From the NCBI RefSeq assembly GCF_000002425.4, contig NC_037270.1:11199509-11263508 (forward strand): 64,000 nt of DNA. The letters are read 5' to 3'. A program made the translations under genes and the position numbers. How positions within the stretch are numbered: the first letter of the stretch is position 1; each line of letters opens with the position of its first letter. The notes below the pieces were generated by a model. The model had not been told where the DNA came from. It made no database searches and saw only the letters and a list, made by a program, of their open reading frames with translations. The DNA is from Physcomitrium patens (taxonomy: Eukaryota > Streptophyta > Bryopsida > Funariales > Funariaceae). Shown here piece after piece: positions 12,946-25,600 of the stretch.

Positions 12946-13260
12946 GCTAGAATATTCAACATATTGCAAAAAGAAGTTACTCAACATTGAAGAAAAAACT
13001 ATAACACATTATTCAAGCAACTCTATCTATATCAATAAGAAGATACTTTACAACACTTATGCTCTCCAAAAATATTTTATGAAAAATTTGAACTTCTCAT
13101 GTAATTAATACTCTGGATCAATAATCATTATCCTTCATTTTTGAAGAGATACTTTGTAGCAAAAACAAGGTGTTGAAACATTCATCAATTAAAGTAGTCT
13201 CTATCTCTTCACATCCATCTATGAATGAAGTTCCTCATGTTGATATCCTAATCATACGGA
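12946..13260 (-). pseudogene. Decayed pol tail of family G next to its LTR
   Basis: Minus-strand sequence here aligns block by block with the segment between chromodomain and LTR in the G copies near 30.9-31.1 kb and 63.4-63.6 kb. With the LTR at 12,360 it forms a 3'-end fragment of a G element. Fossil. Confidence 0.55.
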
Positions 13261-14100
13261 TCTCAACCAATGTATTTATATCCAACAGTACTGTGTAATG
13301 CAAGTATTGCTGTCATTGGTCTGTTTCATCTTTCTTGCTATTTCCACAAGATAAACCCTAATCAAGTTTTAACCCCGATCTACCCTGATCACTCCTTCAT
13401 CACAACCAAAATATAAAAAAACACTAAGTATTTCATCAAGTAGAGGGTCATTCAACCAAAATCTCGGCCACCATCCTCGAATTCAAGAGTATTGAATCAT
13501 CATGGGGACGTTCACAGACAGAATGTCGCTATTTTCTCAAAGAGGATAGAACTGCAAATAGGATCACACATTAACTACATGAGGCATTCGACTCCCTGAA
13601 AACACTAAACCGAAACCAACAGATTCTACTCCCGGCAGCGAGAATGCACTTGCAAATCATCCGATGATAGCTTTGCTAAGGCCAGCGAGACAAGCCTCAC
13701 CACAGTCGATCACACTCTTGGTCACCGACACATGTTGAAGTGAATCACCTGTGTTACAATCTGAAGTTTAAGATTGTTTTATTTCTAATATTAATAATAA
13801 CAATTGAATATTTTCGAATACAAAGGTCCAAAAAACTCTTTCTGCTCGCATTACAAGGATTTTATGAGAAGAATCACATACTTTTTTCCATGCAAAGGTT
13901 AGTAGGAGTGTGTATACATATGGATACGGCTGACAGTTTATTAAATTAAAATAGAACTTCATGAGAGAACAAAAACAATACTTTAACTTCGACAAAATTT
14001 CCATTACAAAAAAAAAAAAAAAAAAACAGCAACACAAACAAATTTACATGTTGTGAAATGAACAGTGAAATGTTTGTTGACATTTGTTGATAATGTGTCA
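13261..14100. other. Host-like intergenic DNA, no gene assigned
   Basis: GC rises at about 13,270 (ACCCCGATC and CCCGGCAGCG words), marking the left edge of the gene island. I see no convincing open frame. A run of 19 A lies at 14,008-14,026. Confidence 0.4.
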
Positions 14101-14102
14101 TT

Positions 14103-14424
14103 TTACAGAACACAATTACTAGCAATCACAAGCAATTTGTTGACTGACAACAATGAGCTACAACTTTCAGATGACTTCGTGGGATCAATGAATTCAACTA
14201 GATTTGTAAAGATTTGACTAATTAACTCTGGATTCAACAGGTGGGGACATTGCATGAAAATGGGCCAAGATTGAAGTTCTGGAAGTGACATGTGGGTGAA
14301 TAAGAGAATGGTGGTCTTACTCTCTATTGAGGCCTGATATAAAGTAGAGGATATAATGGGGTCCAGAGATCCTCCACGACACACATCCTTCGCAAAGTGA
14401 CACCTAACTCCTTGGAGATCTCAA
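14103..14424 (-). other. Possible coding remnant or exon, function unknown
   Basis: One minus-strand frame stays open for over 100 codons and has a natural-looking composition: a leucine-rich helical stretch (HMSLPELQSWPIFMQCPHLL) followed by an IFTNLVEF segment, ending in a stop at 14,103. No family is recognised. It could be the last exon of a host gene, a pseudogene piece or chance. A second frame overlapping its start also looks protein-like, which weakens the case. Confidence 0.25.
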
Positions 14425-15147
14425 CTATGCTGGTGAGAACATTCGTTTTCCTCTTAATTTTCTTCAATTTTTTTTTATATACCTGTAGTTTCTAGGATTC
14501 TTGGAACTTCACTGTTTGTCCAATTCTCATGTTTGCAGCCCCTGATAATTGTTCAATGGAATTAGTTTCGTAGAGGAGGAATATGATTTTTTTGAAACCA
14601 AGTCAAACGAAATCCAAACATACAAACTTAAAATGTGTGTCAGTTCAAAACTATGTATCACATCCTAGGAGGATTGATAGACGCCGCGCTGCCGCTTGGC
14701 CTGTCAAGGTGGCAACGCACGGTGGAGACACCCTCATGCTGGCGTTACTTTTCCATGCACACATTTCCACGTGACATCTTCTTCAACGTCTTGTGTCTGA
14801 ATAATTACTTCGCTTCCCTTCTCCCGTCGCCACAAACCAATCCAGCACAATTGCACCTTCTTCATTGCACGCGTACTCAGGAGTCATTCGTCAAGCCTAT
14901 GCTGTTGCTGCGGGAGTGTCCGAGGTAAGTTTCGCGGTTGGATGAGCAAATGAATAAGTTCAGACTCAGACCCTGTTTGTCAAATGAGGTTGAACTGGTA
15001 TCTGAGCATCAGGAAGGGAGATAGACCTATGGCTTGGCAGGGTGCATGCTCGAATGATTGAAAATGTTCGATTGACGAGTGAAGTGTGGTTTCTTCGGCA
15101 TGTTAGTTGAGCTATTGTCGCTGCAAGGGAGCTCAGACCTTCAAAAA
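14425..15147 (+). promoter_or_regulatory. Upstream region of the dehydrogenase gene
   Basis: About 720 bases between the weak minus-strand frame and the dehydrogenase start. GC is moderate, with no long coding frame. It should hold the promoter and 5' untranslated region, but I see no clear TATA box or transcription start. Confidence 0.35.
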
Positions 15148-17560
15148 ATGGGCCAGTCCATTGGAACGTTGTTCGGGGGCAATTTGAACGTGCTCGGATT
15201 GGGTAACAGCATCACAGCCGACGAGGTCACCAAGAATCTCAACCTCGAGGATTATACAGCAATTGTTACGGGTATGCGTTTCTGCAATTCTGATGCATTT
15301 GCTGCGTTTTCTTGCTTGTTGAAATTGGCATGGAAATGAAAGTCGCTGAGGAAAGCTCGTAATCCGGTGCAGCTCATTGAAGCATTTCATGGCCTAAAAG
15401 TTTTCTTATCGAACACGTTGAATCTTCTGTAATGCGGCCCTTTCACCACTGTATTTAGCAAGTTTGTATTTTCATACGAGTGTGAAAGATACTGGGTTTT
15501 TCTGACAATGGGTTATGGCTTTGCGGGATGGGTCATGGCTTCTGTGCATGCAGGTGGTTCTTCTGGTCTGGGAAGGGAGTGTGCCAGGGTATTAGCCAAG
15601 CGCGGTGCCCATGTGGTGCTTGCTGCAAGGAGAGCAGATGTGCTCCTGGATGTCAAATCCCTCATTATCGCAGAGACTCCGACTGCACGCGTGGAGTGCA
15701 TGCCTCTCAACTTGACAGACATGAAGTCCGTTCGCAGTTTCTCGGAGGAATAGAAGAAGAAAAAGCTGCCACTTAATATTCTTGTGTAAGCTCCCATATC
15801 CATCTCAGGATTTCCCAGTGGTTGTGCAACGCAGTGTGCATGTGACATGGAGCTATGTCGTGGATTAAGAGATTGCAGGTACAGATGATTGACACCTTGA
15901 TGTGATTTTGACATTAATAAGCAACAATGGGGGAATCTTTGCGAAGCAATTCACTCCTACGGACGACGGCATCGAGGTTATGTGGGCTACGCACGTCCTT
16001 GGTACGAGTTCACTAGGGGCTTTGACTGTCTACTAGGTCATGCTGTTATGCAATAATATCAGAATAAATTTGAATCCTGTGTTTTCGTTTTTGAATTCAT
16101 TCTAATTTTACAACCACAATATGAGATGCAGAAGAGAGTCAGAATGAAAACTGTGTAACGGATATTGCTTATTTTGCAGGTCATTATGCGCTTACAATGA
16201 TGCTCATGGATAAGCTAAAAGACACAGCCGCAGAAAGTGGTATTGAAGGGCGGATAATGTTTACGGGATCTGAAGCTCATCGCATCACCTATGAGGGTGG
16301 CATAAATTTTGAAGCCTTGACAAACCCAAACCTGTAAGTTTCATTCTTCAAGGATTTGTAGATTGCAATTTTATAGTTCCGATTAAAATGTGTTGTAGAA
16401 TGTGGATAAATGATTTGGAATAGAATTGATATGCATGTTGTCATAACATAATTTTCGTTCCAGTAGCTTCATCACATATACAACGGTGCTTTATACTCGT
16501 CAAAATATTGGATCTTTGAGTGAAGTGTAGGGTTTCTTAGTCTTTCATGACGCTACAATACACTTGCTTGACCAAATATCTTTGAAAAATTAGGTACTCG
16601 GCATACCAGGCATACGGACAATCGAAAGTTGGCGACATTCTTCTGTCAAGAATGATAGGACAACAGTTGAAGGTTTCTTCAACTTACTCTACTTTTGAGT
16701 TCACGAAAAGCGTATGACATTGATTTTATTCTGTTCAGTTCTACTGTTTCTGATCCACAGTATGTCAATGAGAGTTACTACTTGATTCTATACAAGATTC
16801 TACCCTATTAACGAGGATTTAACTTTGTGTGAATCTAGAATCTCTTCTATGATGTGAATTTCTTCCTATGGAAAGAAGTACTGAAATAGTTCGATTTCTG
16901 CAGAGGGAAGGCGTGAATGTGGTCGCTAATTCAGGCCACCCAGGAGCAGTGAAGACTGCACTTGGTCAGAATTTCTTTGAGAAGGGTACCACAGGTAAGA
17001 ATTCCCTCACAACGAGTCTTTTGCCAGCTGAGTATAAAATTGCTTCCAGCAAGAATATTAGAGAATTCTGTACGCCGAATAACACGTTGACTACTTAATT
17101 GATGTGGAGCGTAGAATGTGCACAATACCTCAAGTAAAACTTGAATTCAGAGCTTGACAAGACACGGTCTTGGTTGGGTGTTGCAGAGGTGGGTTCCAAT
17201 GTGTCAAAGCCATTCATTAAATCCGCGAATGAGGTGAATCTCCAGCCCTACTTATCGCTGATTTGTGAAACTGATATTATTTAAAACAGCAGCATTTCAA
17301 CACCCAAAAAATGTACATCTTCAGATCACATTTCTTTCTTACTTCTGTATAGCTTAACCAGTAAGGCGGGGTTGATGATACAGGGAGCTGCGAATCTCTT
17401 GTATGTTGCGACAAGCCCAGAGTTGAAGGGTGTATCAGGGAAGTATTTCTCTGATCGGAAGGAGATCCAGCCAAGCTCGTATGCTAGTGACGATGCGCTT
17501 GGCGAAAAAGCCATTCAGTACTGTGAGCAATTCATGAATTCCAAACTGGCTGCCAAGTAG
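15148..17560 (+). CDS. TIC32-like short-chain dehydrogenase/reductase, 8 exons, one in-frame TAG
   Basis: Classical Rossmann-fold SDR, closest by recall to plant TIC32/retinol-dehydrogenase-like proteins, so probably an NADP(H)-dependent oxidoreductase; substrate and location are not shown by the sequence. Exons by eye: 15148-15271, 15554-15785, 15922-16001, 16180-16333, 16594-16672, 16904-16994, 17187-17233, 17366-17560; all introns are GT-AG and the sum is 1,002 bases (333 aa plus stop). Exons 1-2 join to form the cofactor motif TGGSSGLG (about residues 41-48). The structural NNAG motif reads NNGG in exon 3. The catalytic YxxxK is YGQSK in exon 5. The end reads SGKYFSDRKEIQPSS, typical of the family. 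The start was chosen as the ATG before GQSIGTLFGG; an upstream in-frame ATG at 15,079 is possible. A TAG at 15751-15753 interrupts exon 2 where relatives have an aromatic residue, yet frame and splice sites are otherwise intact: a recent pseudogene, a null allele or a sequence error. Confidence 0.85.
15751..15753 (+). other. In-frame TAG inside exon 2 of the dehydrogenase
   Basis: Reads FSEE-stop-KKKK before LPLNILVNN. Relatives have F or Y here, so one base change from TAC or TAT would create it. It is the only stop in the 333-codon joined frame, so decay, if real, is recent. Confidence 0.75.
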
Positions 17561-17726
17561 GCTTAGTCTGCTGTCATGCATCGCTGTTGATTGCATGATC
17601 CCTGCTGCGTTTGCGACAAGTTTGTGTTAAAAAATAACCTCCTAGTGCAAAGAGCGTGGATTTTAGATGAACTGTTAACAACTGTGAATTATGTGATATA
17701 CAATGAAGTTCAGCTGTGCTCGTTGG

Positions 17727-17732
17727 AATAAA
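17727..17732 (+). terminator. Polyadenylation signal AATAAA of the dehydrogenase gene
   Basis: A canonical AATAAA lies 167 bases after the stop codon and is followed by a TG-rich stretch (TTGTGTGTTC), as expected of a poly(A) site. Confidence 0.55.
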
Positions 17733-17749
17733 ATGCATTGTGTGTTCTA

Positions 17750-18060
17750 CATGTACAGTGAATTATGAATGGGGTTCTCGAAAATGACTAATCAGAATTA
17801 TAAAAAATGATTCGCTTTCAAGTGATCTAAAAATATCAACAAGCTATGAGAATGACCTTTCAATAATATCATCCACCTGAAATGTAAAACATAGAGAATT
17901 TTCACTACATAATCATCCATTTTGAAAAACCCATAATTTATGATGGTAAAAAAATGTACAGTCACAACGGCCACAAATCTCCATCAAGCTGAGTGATTAT
18001 TCAAAGCAGAATGACGGGTATTAAAAGCAAGGTGGGCGCGGACATATTGACGACACTGAT
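17750..18060. other. Downstream intergenic DNA, nothing recognised
   Basis: AT-rich sequence after the dehydrogenase poly(A) signal. No open frame, repeat or RNA gene seen. Confidence 0.4.
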
Positions 18061-18231
18061 AACATTACTCACAGGTGTTTCGGAGCGCAGGAGGAATTAG
18101 GGCTAGGAACCTCCCGACCTTCCTGAACAGCCAATCCACGCAAATCGCCGCGTCCGTTTTCTCTGCACGCAACTTGGTGTGTGTGCAGGATTCAGGAGCG
18201 AGAAAAATGAATAGATATACAGTGCAGCTAG

Positions 18232-18660
18232 TCAAGCATGCTTTCCCTCCAAAGTATGCACATTTTCGTCTCGCTGCTGCATAGCATATCCTTCCAGAGA
18301 GCCTGCGAACTGGTTTAGCGAGCCTGCAGTCTGAAAGCGAAGTGTAGGGCCTAGGATGGATTTGTCTAACGCAGAAAAGATTTCGCATTCTGAGAGCAGT
18401 GTAGTACACATATTTGTGAGATCCTTGACTATCTGCGACGCTTGTAGCTGAGACAACACTCCGATCAAATTAGATGTCGAGCTTGGACTGTAGGTAGATT
18501 TCCTTCTCTAGCAACACAACTCTTGCAATCGCGAAATGCATCAGCCTGGTGTAGATCAAGAACATTGTTGCAAATCAAATAATTGATGAGTTTTGTCTCC
18601 GGCACGGGTTCGCCAAAAGCGCTTGAGGGTCTGACAGACAGACTTATCCTTGACACTCTT
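18232..18660 (-). other. Possible coding remnant, function unknown
   Basis: On the minus strand a frame of about 80 codons starting near 18,480 reads like real protein (IGVLSQLQASQIVKDL, then helical segments and LRFQTAGSLNQFAGSLEGY) and stops at 18,232. Just upstream another frame reads VVLLEKEIYLQSKLD before a stop. GC is about 48%, like the exons of the neighbouring gene. It may be a helical-repeat fragment of a host gene; no family is recognised. It could belong with the other minus-strand stretch at 14.1-14.4 kb, but there is no proof. Confidence 0.3.
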
Positions 18661-18826
18661 CCATTCTTACACTCCTTTCCAAGAGCACATTTTATGTGTG
18701 ATCCAGCAATCGTCTGTAAATGCTTGTGTCATTCTCTTTATTAAGAGTTTAGATGAAGAGATCGATTACAATGTTGATAGAGAATTTTGTTTTAAATTTG
18801 TAAACAATCTACTATGGATAAATATT

Positions 18827-18831
<5 letters not shown>

Positions 18832-18863
<32 letters not shown>
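18832..18863 (+). repeat. (TA)n microsatellite
   Basis: About 16 perfect TA units. They mark the right edge of the GC-moderate gene island; AT-rich DNA begins at once. Confidence 0.9.
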
Positions 18864-18865
<2 letters not shown>

Positions 18866-21690
18866 TAGTGAAAATCCGTGCCAATGGCCACAGAAAGCTA
18901 AAACAAAAGTTTAATTTGTAATTACTAAGTTAAAAATTGACTACTCCTAAAGTATTGTTGACCAATAAAAGAAAAAAAGAAGAAGGATATATGCATTATA
19001 ATGGAAATAGTTCTTACTTTAATTAGAAAATATAATTTTTATTTATTACAACAACTTAAATAAATTAATTAAAAGAACTTTGAGATAAATTGCATTTACA
19101 ATGATGTTTTTTTCTTCATTATTTTCAAGATATAGGATTTTTATCTTATTTAGAGAAGTTCATTGTGAAATAGATATATAGTAGAAACATCTATCATTGG
19201 GTACAAAAAAATGATCTTGTATTCTTATGCATTCTTGCATATATCCAAATTCCTATGAGTTCTTGTAAGTTTCCTAAGTTCCTATGGATTCTCATATGTT
19301 ATTTTTGCATTCCATGAGTTCTCATTCGTTTCCAAATTTCAAAAGATTCTTATAAGTTTTTGAAGTTTCTATGAGCTTCTATATATTTTTGTGTATTTTT
19401 TTAAGTTCCAAATAATGCTTGTACATTTTGCATTTCTTCCATGCTTAAAAATATATATATTTGAAGTAGAAAAGAATCAATTCTAAATCCAAATTTCCTA
19501 GAGCTTATGTTACAATCAATTGACCAAGTTTAGGATACATAAAGATTTCCTAGCATTGTAAGATATATACTTTGAACAATTAATGATTTTTTCAATTTTA
19601 AAAATGACCAAAATTCCATTGCAATTGTCAACTAGGCCTTTATAAACAAAACATTGCACTTAAAAGAAATTTCCTATTTAAGCCAAATTTCTTTGCAAAT
19701 AATACTCAACATTTTATTTGGTATTAATTTTGTATTATAGAAATAATAAACAAATAACAATTCTTATTTTTGCTATCTACTTGCTCATTGGAGTTGTCTT
19801 ATTAATATATGTATTCCATATTCATGTCAGGTTGCACTTTACCATCTCAATTGAGATTGGTAGCAATTCATCAAGAATTATCATGATGTTGGAAATGTTC
19901 ACAATCTTCTGGTACATCACAATCTATAAGGTAAATTTACATGGGTTTTGTAAGCTAGAGGAGATAGGCATTTGAATCCTTTATATGCACACAATATTGA
20001 ACTTATTCAAGAGATCCTCAACTTAAAAACATATACAGTCAATAAGTCCTTAGCTTCAATACATATGATGTATCATATACCATAATTTGACAACATCAAC
20101 GTATCATAGTAATATAAAATAATTATATCAAAACAAATTTTGTTCAAACCATGAAAACCATAACCATTTGTAATTTACCATAGCCTTAGATTTTAGAGTA
20201 ATATAACCTTAGAAAGTTGGAGGTATCCTCTTCTTTGAACTAATTCTATTGCCCAAAAGGTGCTTCTTGTCATATTTGAATATGCACTAAGTTGCATATT
20301 TTATTAAGATGAAACAATTTTGCTTGTACTTATCTACATCTTAATTCTTTAAGACATCTACAAAAAAATTCTCCAAAGAATTATCTTTATATATCCAAAA
20401 GTCCATTGAATTCATCTACTAAAGAAGCATCACATATTTATAATTTTTCATCTCTAAGTAGAAAGTTTCTTGCCATGGCACATCTTACAAAACAAATAAG
20501 CACACTCAAGAGCAACACAAGATTATACAACATCATTGTAGCAGATGATTATACAACATCATTGTGGTTGTTTCATTGTTGAGAAGATTATCAATTTGCT
20601 ATATCCTAAGAGAAACTCAATGAAATGCAACTTTGTTCTTTGATTGCTATGCACACCTAATATATATAACTGCTTGGCCAAATGTTAGGCAAAACTTGAG
20701 ATAAAAGAAGAATAGTAGCTATATTGAACAAACTTAAGTGGCTTATTCATCCTAACTTTTTTTATTACTAATAAATATCTTTACAATATAAATCTTGTAC
20801 ACTAGCTCTTAAAGCATTTCTTGCCACAAGAGCAAGATATGACATTGGAGCTTAAGAATAAATTTTTGTAGGAGAAGATATTTAAATTATTTTTTGTGAG
20901 CATCTCAATAAAACAACAAGTTCAAGTTGCTGCTCTTAGTGCAAGTTTGAATCTAGTCACTATACTCACTAAAGCTTGTATATTCTAATTTTAAATAAGC
21001 TACTTGAATATTCATAGTTTTTAATTTGGAGAATAGATCATTATTGTGTGTACTTGATTTTTGTAGCATTCTCTTCTTGCAAGAATAGTTTGACTCTCTT
21101 AAAAATTTCTCTTACTTGCAAGTGCATCTCCATAATACCCTACTATATCAATCTACAACTACCTTCACTCCAAACCATGACCAACTTTCTTAAGACCCAC
21201 AGTACACTACTTTCTACTTCCTAAACCTACAAAATTATACCTCTTGCAACATTGCATTACTATTGCTGCACCACACCTTGATTGTAGCACATATAGCCTT
21301 CTCCATGAAGAAAAGTTATAAAAACCCATTTCAGTTTGGAAGATGAAGAAGTAGTTATTGGATCCCAACAACTTGATTCTTAAATATACTTAGGCCCAAA
21401 CCACTTTGTGTTCTCCAAGTTCTTAGAATTTCCTTCTAAATAACTAATGCATCTTTGACTCTTTATCATATATCCAAAGTGTTTAATATAATAGATACAT
21501 ATGTATTTATATGCAAATCCATCCTTTGAAAAATACAAAGGAATAAGGTGATAACAAATAGCAATAATTCTTGGAATATAATCAAGTTAGTAATCTTTTA
21601 ACCCCAAAGTAGTTTAACAACTTTCTGAAAAGAACAGATTGAGTTTTCTTTTGGATAAATGTTTCAACGTTTGACGAATTGCTGCACAGA
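18864..21690. other. AT-rich intergenic DNA, no gene
   Basis: No convincing coding frame on either strand. It contains a degenerate repeat of AAGTTCCTATGAGTTCTTGT-like words at about 19,240-19,430. It also holds a short direct duplication of GATTATACAACATCATTGT at 20,521 and 20,546. Probably decayed repeat DNA, but I could not assign a family. Confidence 0.45.
19240..19430 (+). repeat. Degenerate tandem repeat with TTCCTATGAGTTC words
   Basis: Variants of AAGTTCCTATGAGTTCT recur about every 20-30 bases (for example near 19,250, 19,275, 19,310, 19,355). Too diverged to define an exact unit. Confidence 0.45.
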
Positions 21691-21699
21691 TAAGTGAGA

Positions 21700-22636
21700 T
21701 TCCCTCGTCCTCCTACAAACTGGGAATTCAGGAGAAAGAATAGGACGAAACAGTAAACAAGGAGAGGACTGAGAACTACTCACTCACTCGGACTGGCTGA
21801 CTGATCATGCTGCAGTGACTGACTAGGTGGACCTCACCCGTTCCCGCATTCATTCATTCATCCTTGGCTCATTTACCCTTCCTTCCGCCCACATCCGCAT
21901 GTTTCATCGATATATTCCAAAAGACAAAAGAAGGGAGGGAGATGGGGCCAACTTCCAAGCGCACCCGAAGCAGCAAGCAAAAAGAACAGACAGGGAGGGA
22001 GAGCCAGGGCACTGGATGAAGACGAGCGAAGAGGGAGGAGAGAGGAAAGAGAGAGGAGAGCGACAGCACAATCGAAAGGAACGAAGAAAGAAAGAAAGAA
22101 GAGAGAGAAGAGAGAGACCGCCGTAGCGGGGGAGGGGGTTCTGTTCCATTCTGTTCCATGTTCCGACGGGTACTCGCGTCAGCAGCAGCGCAACCCAGCA
22201 GCACTACACCACACAGACACACACACACGCACACTGCAACGAAGAAAGGAAGGAAGGAAGGCGGACGCGATTTCGCAGCGCCTCTCGACGTCTCTCCTCG
22301 CCGGAAGGGGACTGCCTGACTACTCACTCACTCTCTCTGTCTCGGCATTTGCCTTGGACTGACTCTTTAACCCACCCCCACGCTCGCCCCGCACCCTCCT
22401 CCCTCCCGCCTCACCACAACACCCCCCCCCCCCCCCCCATCTCGTCTTCTTTTGGCTAGGTATTGCCCTCTCTCCCTCTCTACATTCCTCTCGCCCCTGC
22501 CACTGCTGCTGTTGGTGGGTTCTCGTGTCCCATCTTCCCCCGGTTGTTTCCCGGTCACGCTGTGCCTCAATGTGGCGCCTTTGATCATCTTCGCTGTAAT
22601 TGCTTGCGTTGGGTCGGTGTGTAGGTGTTTGGCGGG
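21700..22636 (+). promoter_or_regulatory. Promoter and 5' leader region of the SET/NRP gene
   Basis: GC rises sharply at about 21,700. In order there are CATTCATT repeats near 21,850, a purine tract of GA/GGA words at 22,030-22,125, a CA-rich patch near 22,205-22,235, (AAGG)n near 22,243-22,262, pyrimidine-rich DNA at 22,320-22,440 with 17 C in a row (22,422-22,438), and a CT-rich leader up to the ATG. GA/CT tracts of this kind are common near plant transcription starts. A 5' untranslated intron is possible (donor near 22,461, acceptor TGTAG at 22,624), but this is inference. Confidence 0.5.
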
Positions 22637-25600
22637 ATGGACAAGGGAAAGAGGGCCAAAGTGGAGGAGGAGGAGGGCTCCGAACTGGACGCCGAGTTGG
22701 TTCAGGCCATCGAGAAGTTGCAAGAAGTGCAGGACGAGCTTGAACGGGTGGGTGTGGATGTGTGTGTGTTTTCTTTCTTGCTTGCCTCCTCTGTTGTTGT
22801 TGTTGTTGTTGCTGCTGCTCTTGTTTATTATTTATTTTTTAGTGTTTTTTAATTTTTAATTTTTTTCCTCACTCCATTTCGTCCCCCACCACCAAGCAAC
22901 ATATCTTTTATGAGGTCGCTTCGGGGGATAGGAGTGGAGGATGGTGGTAGCGGTGGGGATTGGAGGTGCATGGCTGCACGAGGTGTTATTTGTGGCTACC
23001 TTCCGGGATGTCGCTTTTCGGTCAACTTGGGCACGGGGTGGGGTTTGGGGTTTAAGGGTACCGACGGGTTCGAAGTGGTGGAGCGCAACGGCTAGGGTAG
23101 GTTTTGGTGTGGGCGACGGAGAGGGAGGTTGGGATTGTCGTTGTTCGAAAAGTGCGGGTTTGTTCCGGTCGTTACAGGAGTTCGATGTCGGCGTAGGTTT
23201 GGCGGTGAGGTCTAGGCGCAGCTGTGGGTCGGGTGCACGGGGGCGTTGCAAAAGGGAGGTTTTTCGGGGGAATTTGTGGGCTGCGCACGAAGTTGTGTTG
23301 TCGCGACAGCGTAGTGCAGTATTGGGTGTGTGGTGGGGGTGGATGGACAAGCGTGCATGGAGGTGGCGATGGTGTGGGGCGTGAGATGGACGCGGAGGAA
23401 TGGAAAGCTGGGATGGCAGGGCGTGTGATGTAGTCTCCCCCGACCGCAGTGCAGCAGGTAGTGTGTGAGGTAGCTGACGGTGCAGCGATTGGGGTTGGCA
23501 GGTGAACGAGGAGGCGAGCGACAAAGTGCTGGAGGTGGAGCAGTTTTACAACGAAATCCGACGCCCAGTGTACAGCAAGCGGAATGCCATCATCCACAAC
23601 ATTCCGGACTTCTGGTTGACTGCCGTACGGTCCCACTTCGCGCGCTTGTCCCCTGTTGTTGAAGGTTTTGGTAGTTCGTGCAGTATGGACATATGCGAAT
23701 GGGTTGGTGGATTGGGCACGGATGGCATGGGCGGGGGTAATGGGGTGGGTATGAAGGGTTGATAGTGTTTGTGGCGTGCAGTTTCTGAGCCACCCAGTGC
23801 TGTGCGACCTCTTGACGGAGGACGATCAGAAGGTAAGGCTGGCACGCTCACTCTTGTGTACGCCTTGTTTGTGGGCGCTTTTTCAGTTGGGAGCATGAGT
23901 GTGCATTGGATGGGGCTGTGAATGGAACGGGGCGAGTGTGTGATTTTGGAAGCAAGGCGATGGAGTTCCGAGGGCTGATGGTGGGGTGTGTGCGTGCATG
24001 GCAGGTGTTCAAATACCTGGAATCGCTGGACGTGGAGGACTTCAAGGATGTGAAATCGGGCTACAGCATCAGCTTTGTGAGTGTCTTACCGAGATGACGA
24101 GAGCTTGTGCTGAGGACATGGTGGCGTTGAGATGGGGGTGTTGGGCATGGGTAGCTGTCGGTGAAGCGGGCGTCGGGGGGGGGGGACGTTATTGACTGGA
24201 TGTGGATGGGTGCGGTGCAGAATTTTCGAACAAATCCTTACTTCGAGGATACGAAGTTGACGAAGGAGTTCAGGTTTTCGGATGACGGTTCGACGTCCGT
24301 GTCGGGCACCCAGCCGAAGTGGAAGGATGGAATGGTGAGGGTTAGGGGGTGCGAACGAGCGAGTTGTGTGGTGGTGGAGCGGATGATGTAGGGCGTGGTA
24401 GCAGAAGAGGGATGGTTGGTGGACGTGAGGCACAGCATAGGTGGCGGTGAGCGGGTGGGGTGGAAAGAAGTAGGTGTGTGGTTGTGGGTGGTGTGGCGTA
24501 CTGAAGCGGTGTGTTTGTGGCAGAATCTGACGAACGGCGTGGTAGCTGAGAAAGAAGGGAACAAGAGGGGTCATCAAACGGAGGACAGGTATGAGCTCGA
24601 AGCATTGGGTGTTGTGGGTTGGCGTATGCCGATGGGTTGGTATTGTGGGTGTCGGCGGTCGTGAAATGTATGGTGGTCGGCATGTTCGAGGTTAGGGAAG
24701 TGTGAGGTGGAGTGTGTGCGTGAGAATGAGGTGGCGAGGGAGGGATTGCAATTAGTGGTGTTGTTGAGGTGGAGCGCGTTAATAAGAGGGGAAGCGGGAA
24801 TGTTGTGCAGTTTCTTCAAGTGGTTCTCGGACACGCAGCAGAAGATATCCATAGAGGGGATACAAGACGAGGTGAGCATTTCTATGAAGCACGGAGTTTA
24901 GTGGGGGCGGAGGAGTTGATGATGTGAAGTAGGGTGGTGGGTGGTGACTCATGTTTGTGTGGCGTTGGATGTCGGAGTTGTGGAGGAAGCGCGGTGAAGC
25001 AGGTTCCCCTGTGAGAATTTTGTAGCAGGAGGGAGTGGGTTTGGGAGGAGTGGGAGGTGTTGGTTGCGGGGAGTGTAGGGGATGGGCGAAGGCAGTGGGT
25101 GGGTTTCGGGGTGGGGCATGGGTGACAAAGGTTGAGAAGGTGGTTGCAGTAAGTTGACATAAATGTTTGTCATATTAGGATGGTTGGTTGGGGCTGCAGG
25201 TTGCAGAGGTCATCAAGGATGATCTGTGGCCAAATCCGCTGAAGTACTTCAACAATGTAAGCATATATGTGTTTTGGTATTTTTCTTGTCTCTTTTGAAG
25301 CGCTGTGGTTTCTTGGGCAGTGATTGCGGTAGTAAGGACGCAAGGGCGTGTGCGTAGATGGGAAGGTTAGGGGTGGCGGGTGAAGCACTGTGGAGTGTGG
25401 CGGTTGTGTTGAATGCGAGGTTGTAAGGCGCGTGGAGAGCGTGTAGTGGCATGCATGCTGAGGCGGTGGGGGCTTGTGCAGGAGCAAGATGAAGAAGGGT
25501 TCGAGAGTGGGGATCAAGAAAGCGGGGACGATGACGCGGTAAAGCAACAGCACCAATGGTGGAGATGTTTGAGATAGAGTGATGTGCTTGTGGGGTGAGG

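Noticed and set aside
18075-18409. Overlapping plus and minus frames downstream of the dehydrogenase
   Set aside because: Compositions look random (many R, C and S), and they conflict with the better minus-strand frame at 18,232-18,480.
21869-22327. Minus-strand open frame of about 150 codons upstream of the SET gene
   Set aside because: It is composed of S, L, F and C from simple GA/CT repeats, i.e. low-complexity promoter DNA, with no protein family.
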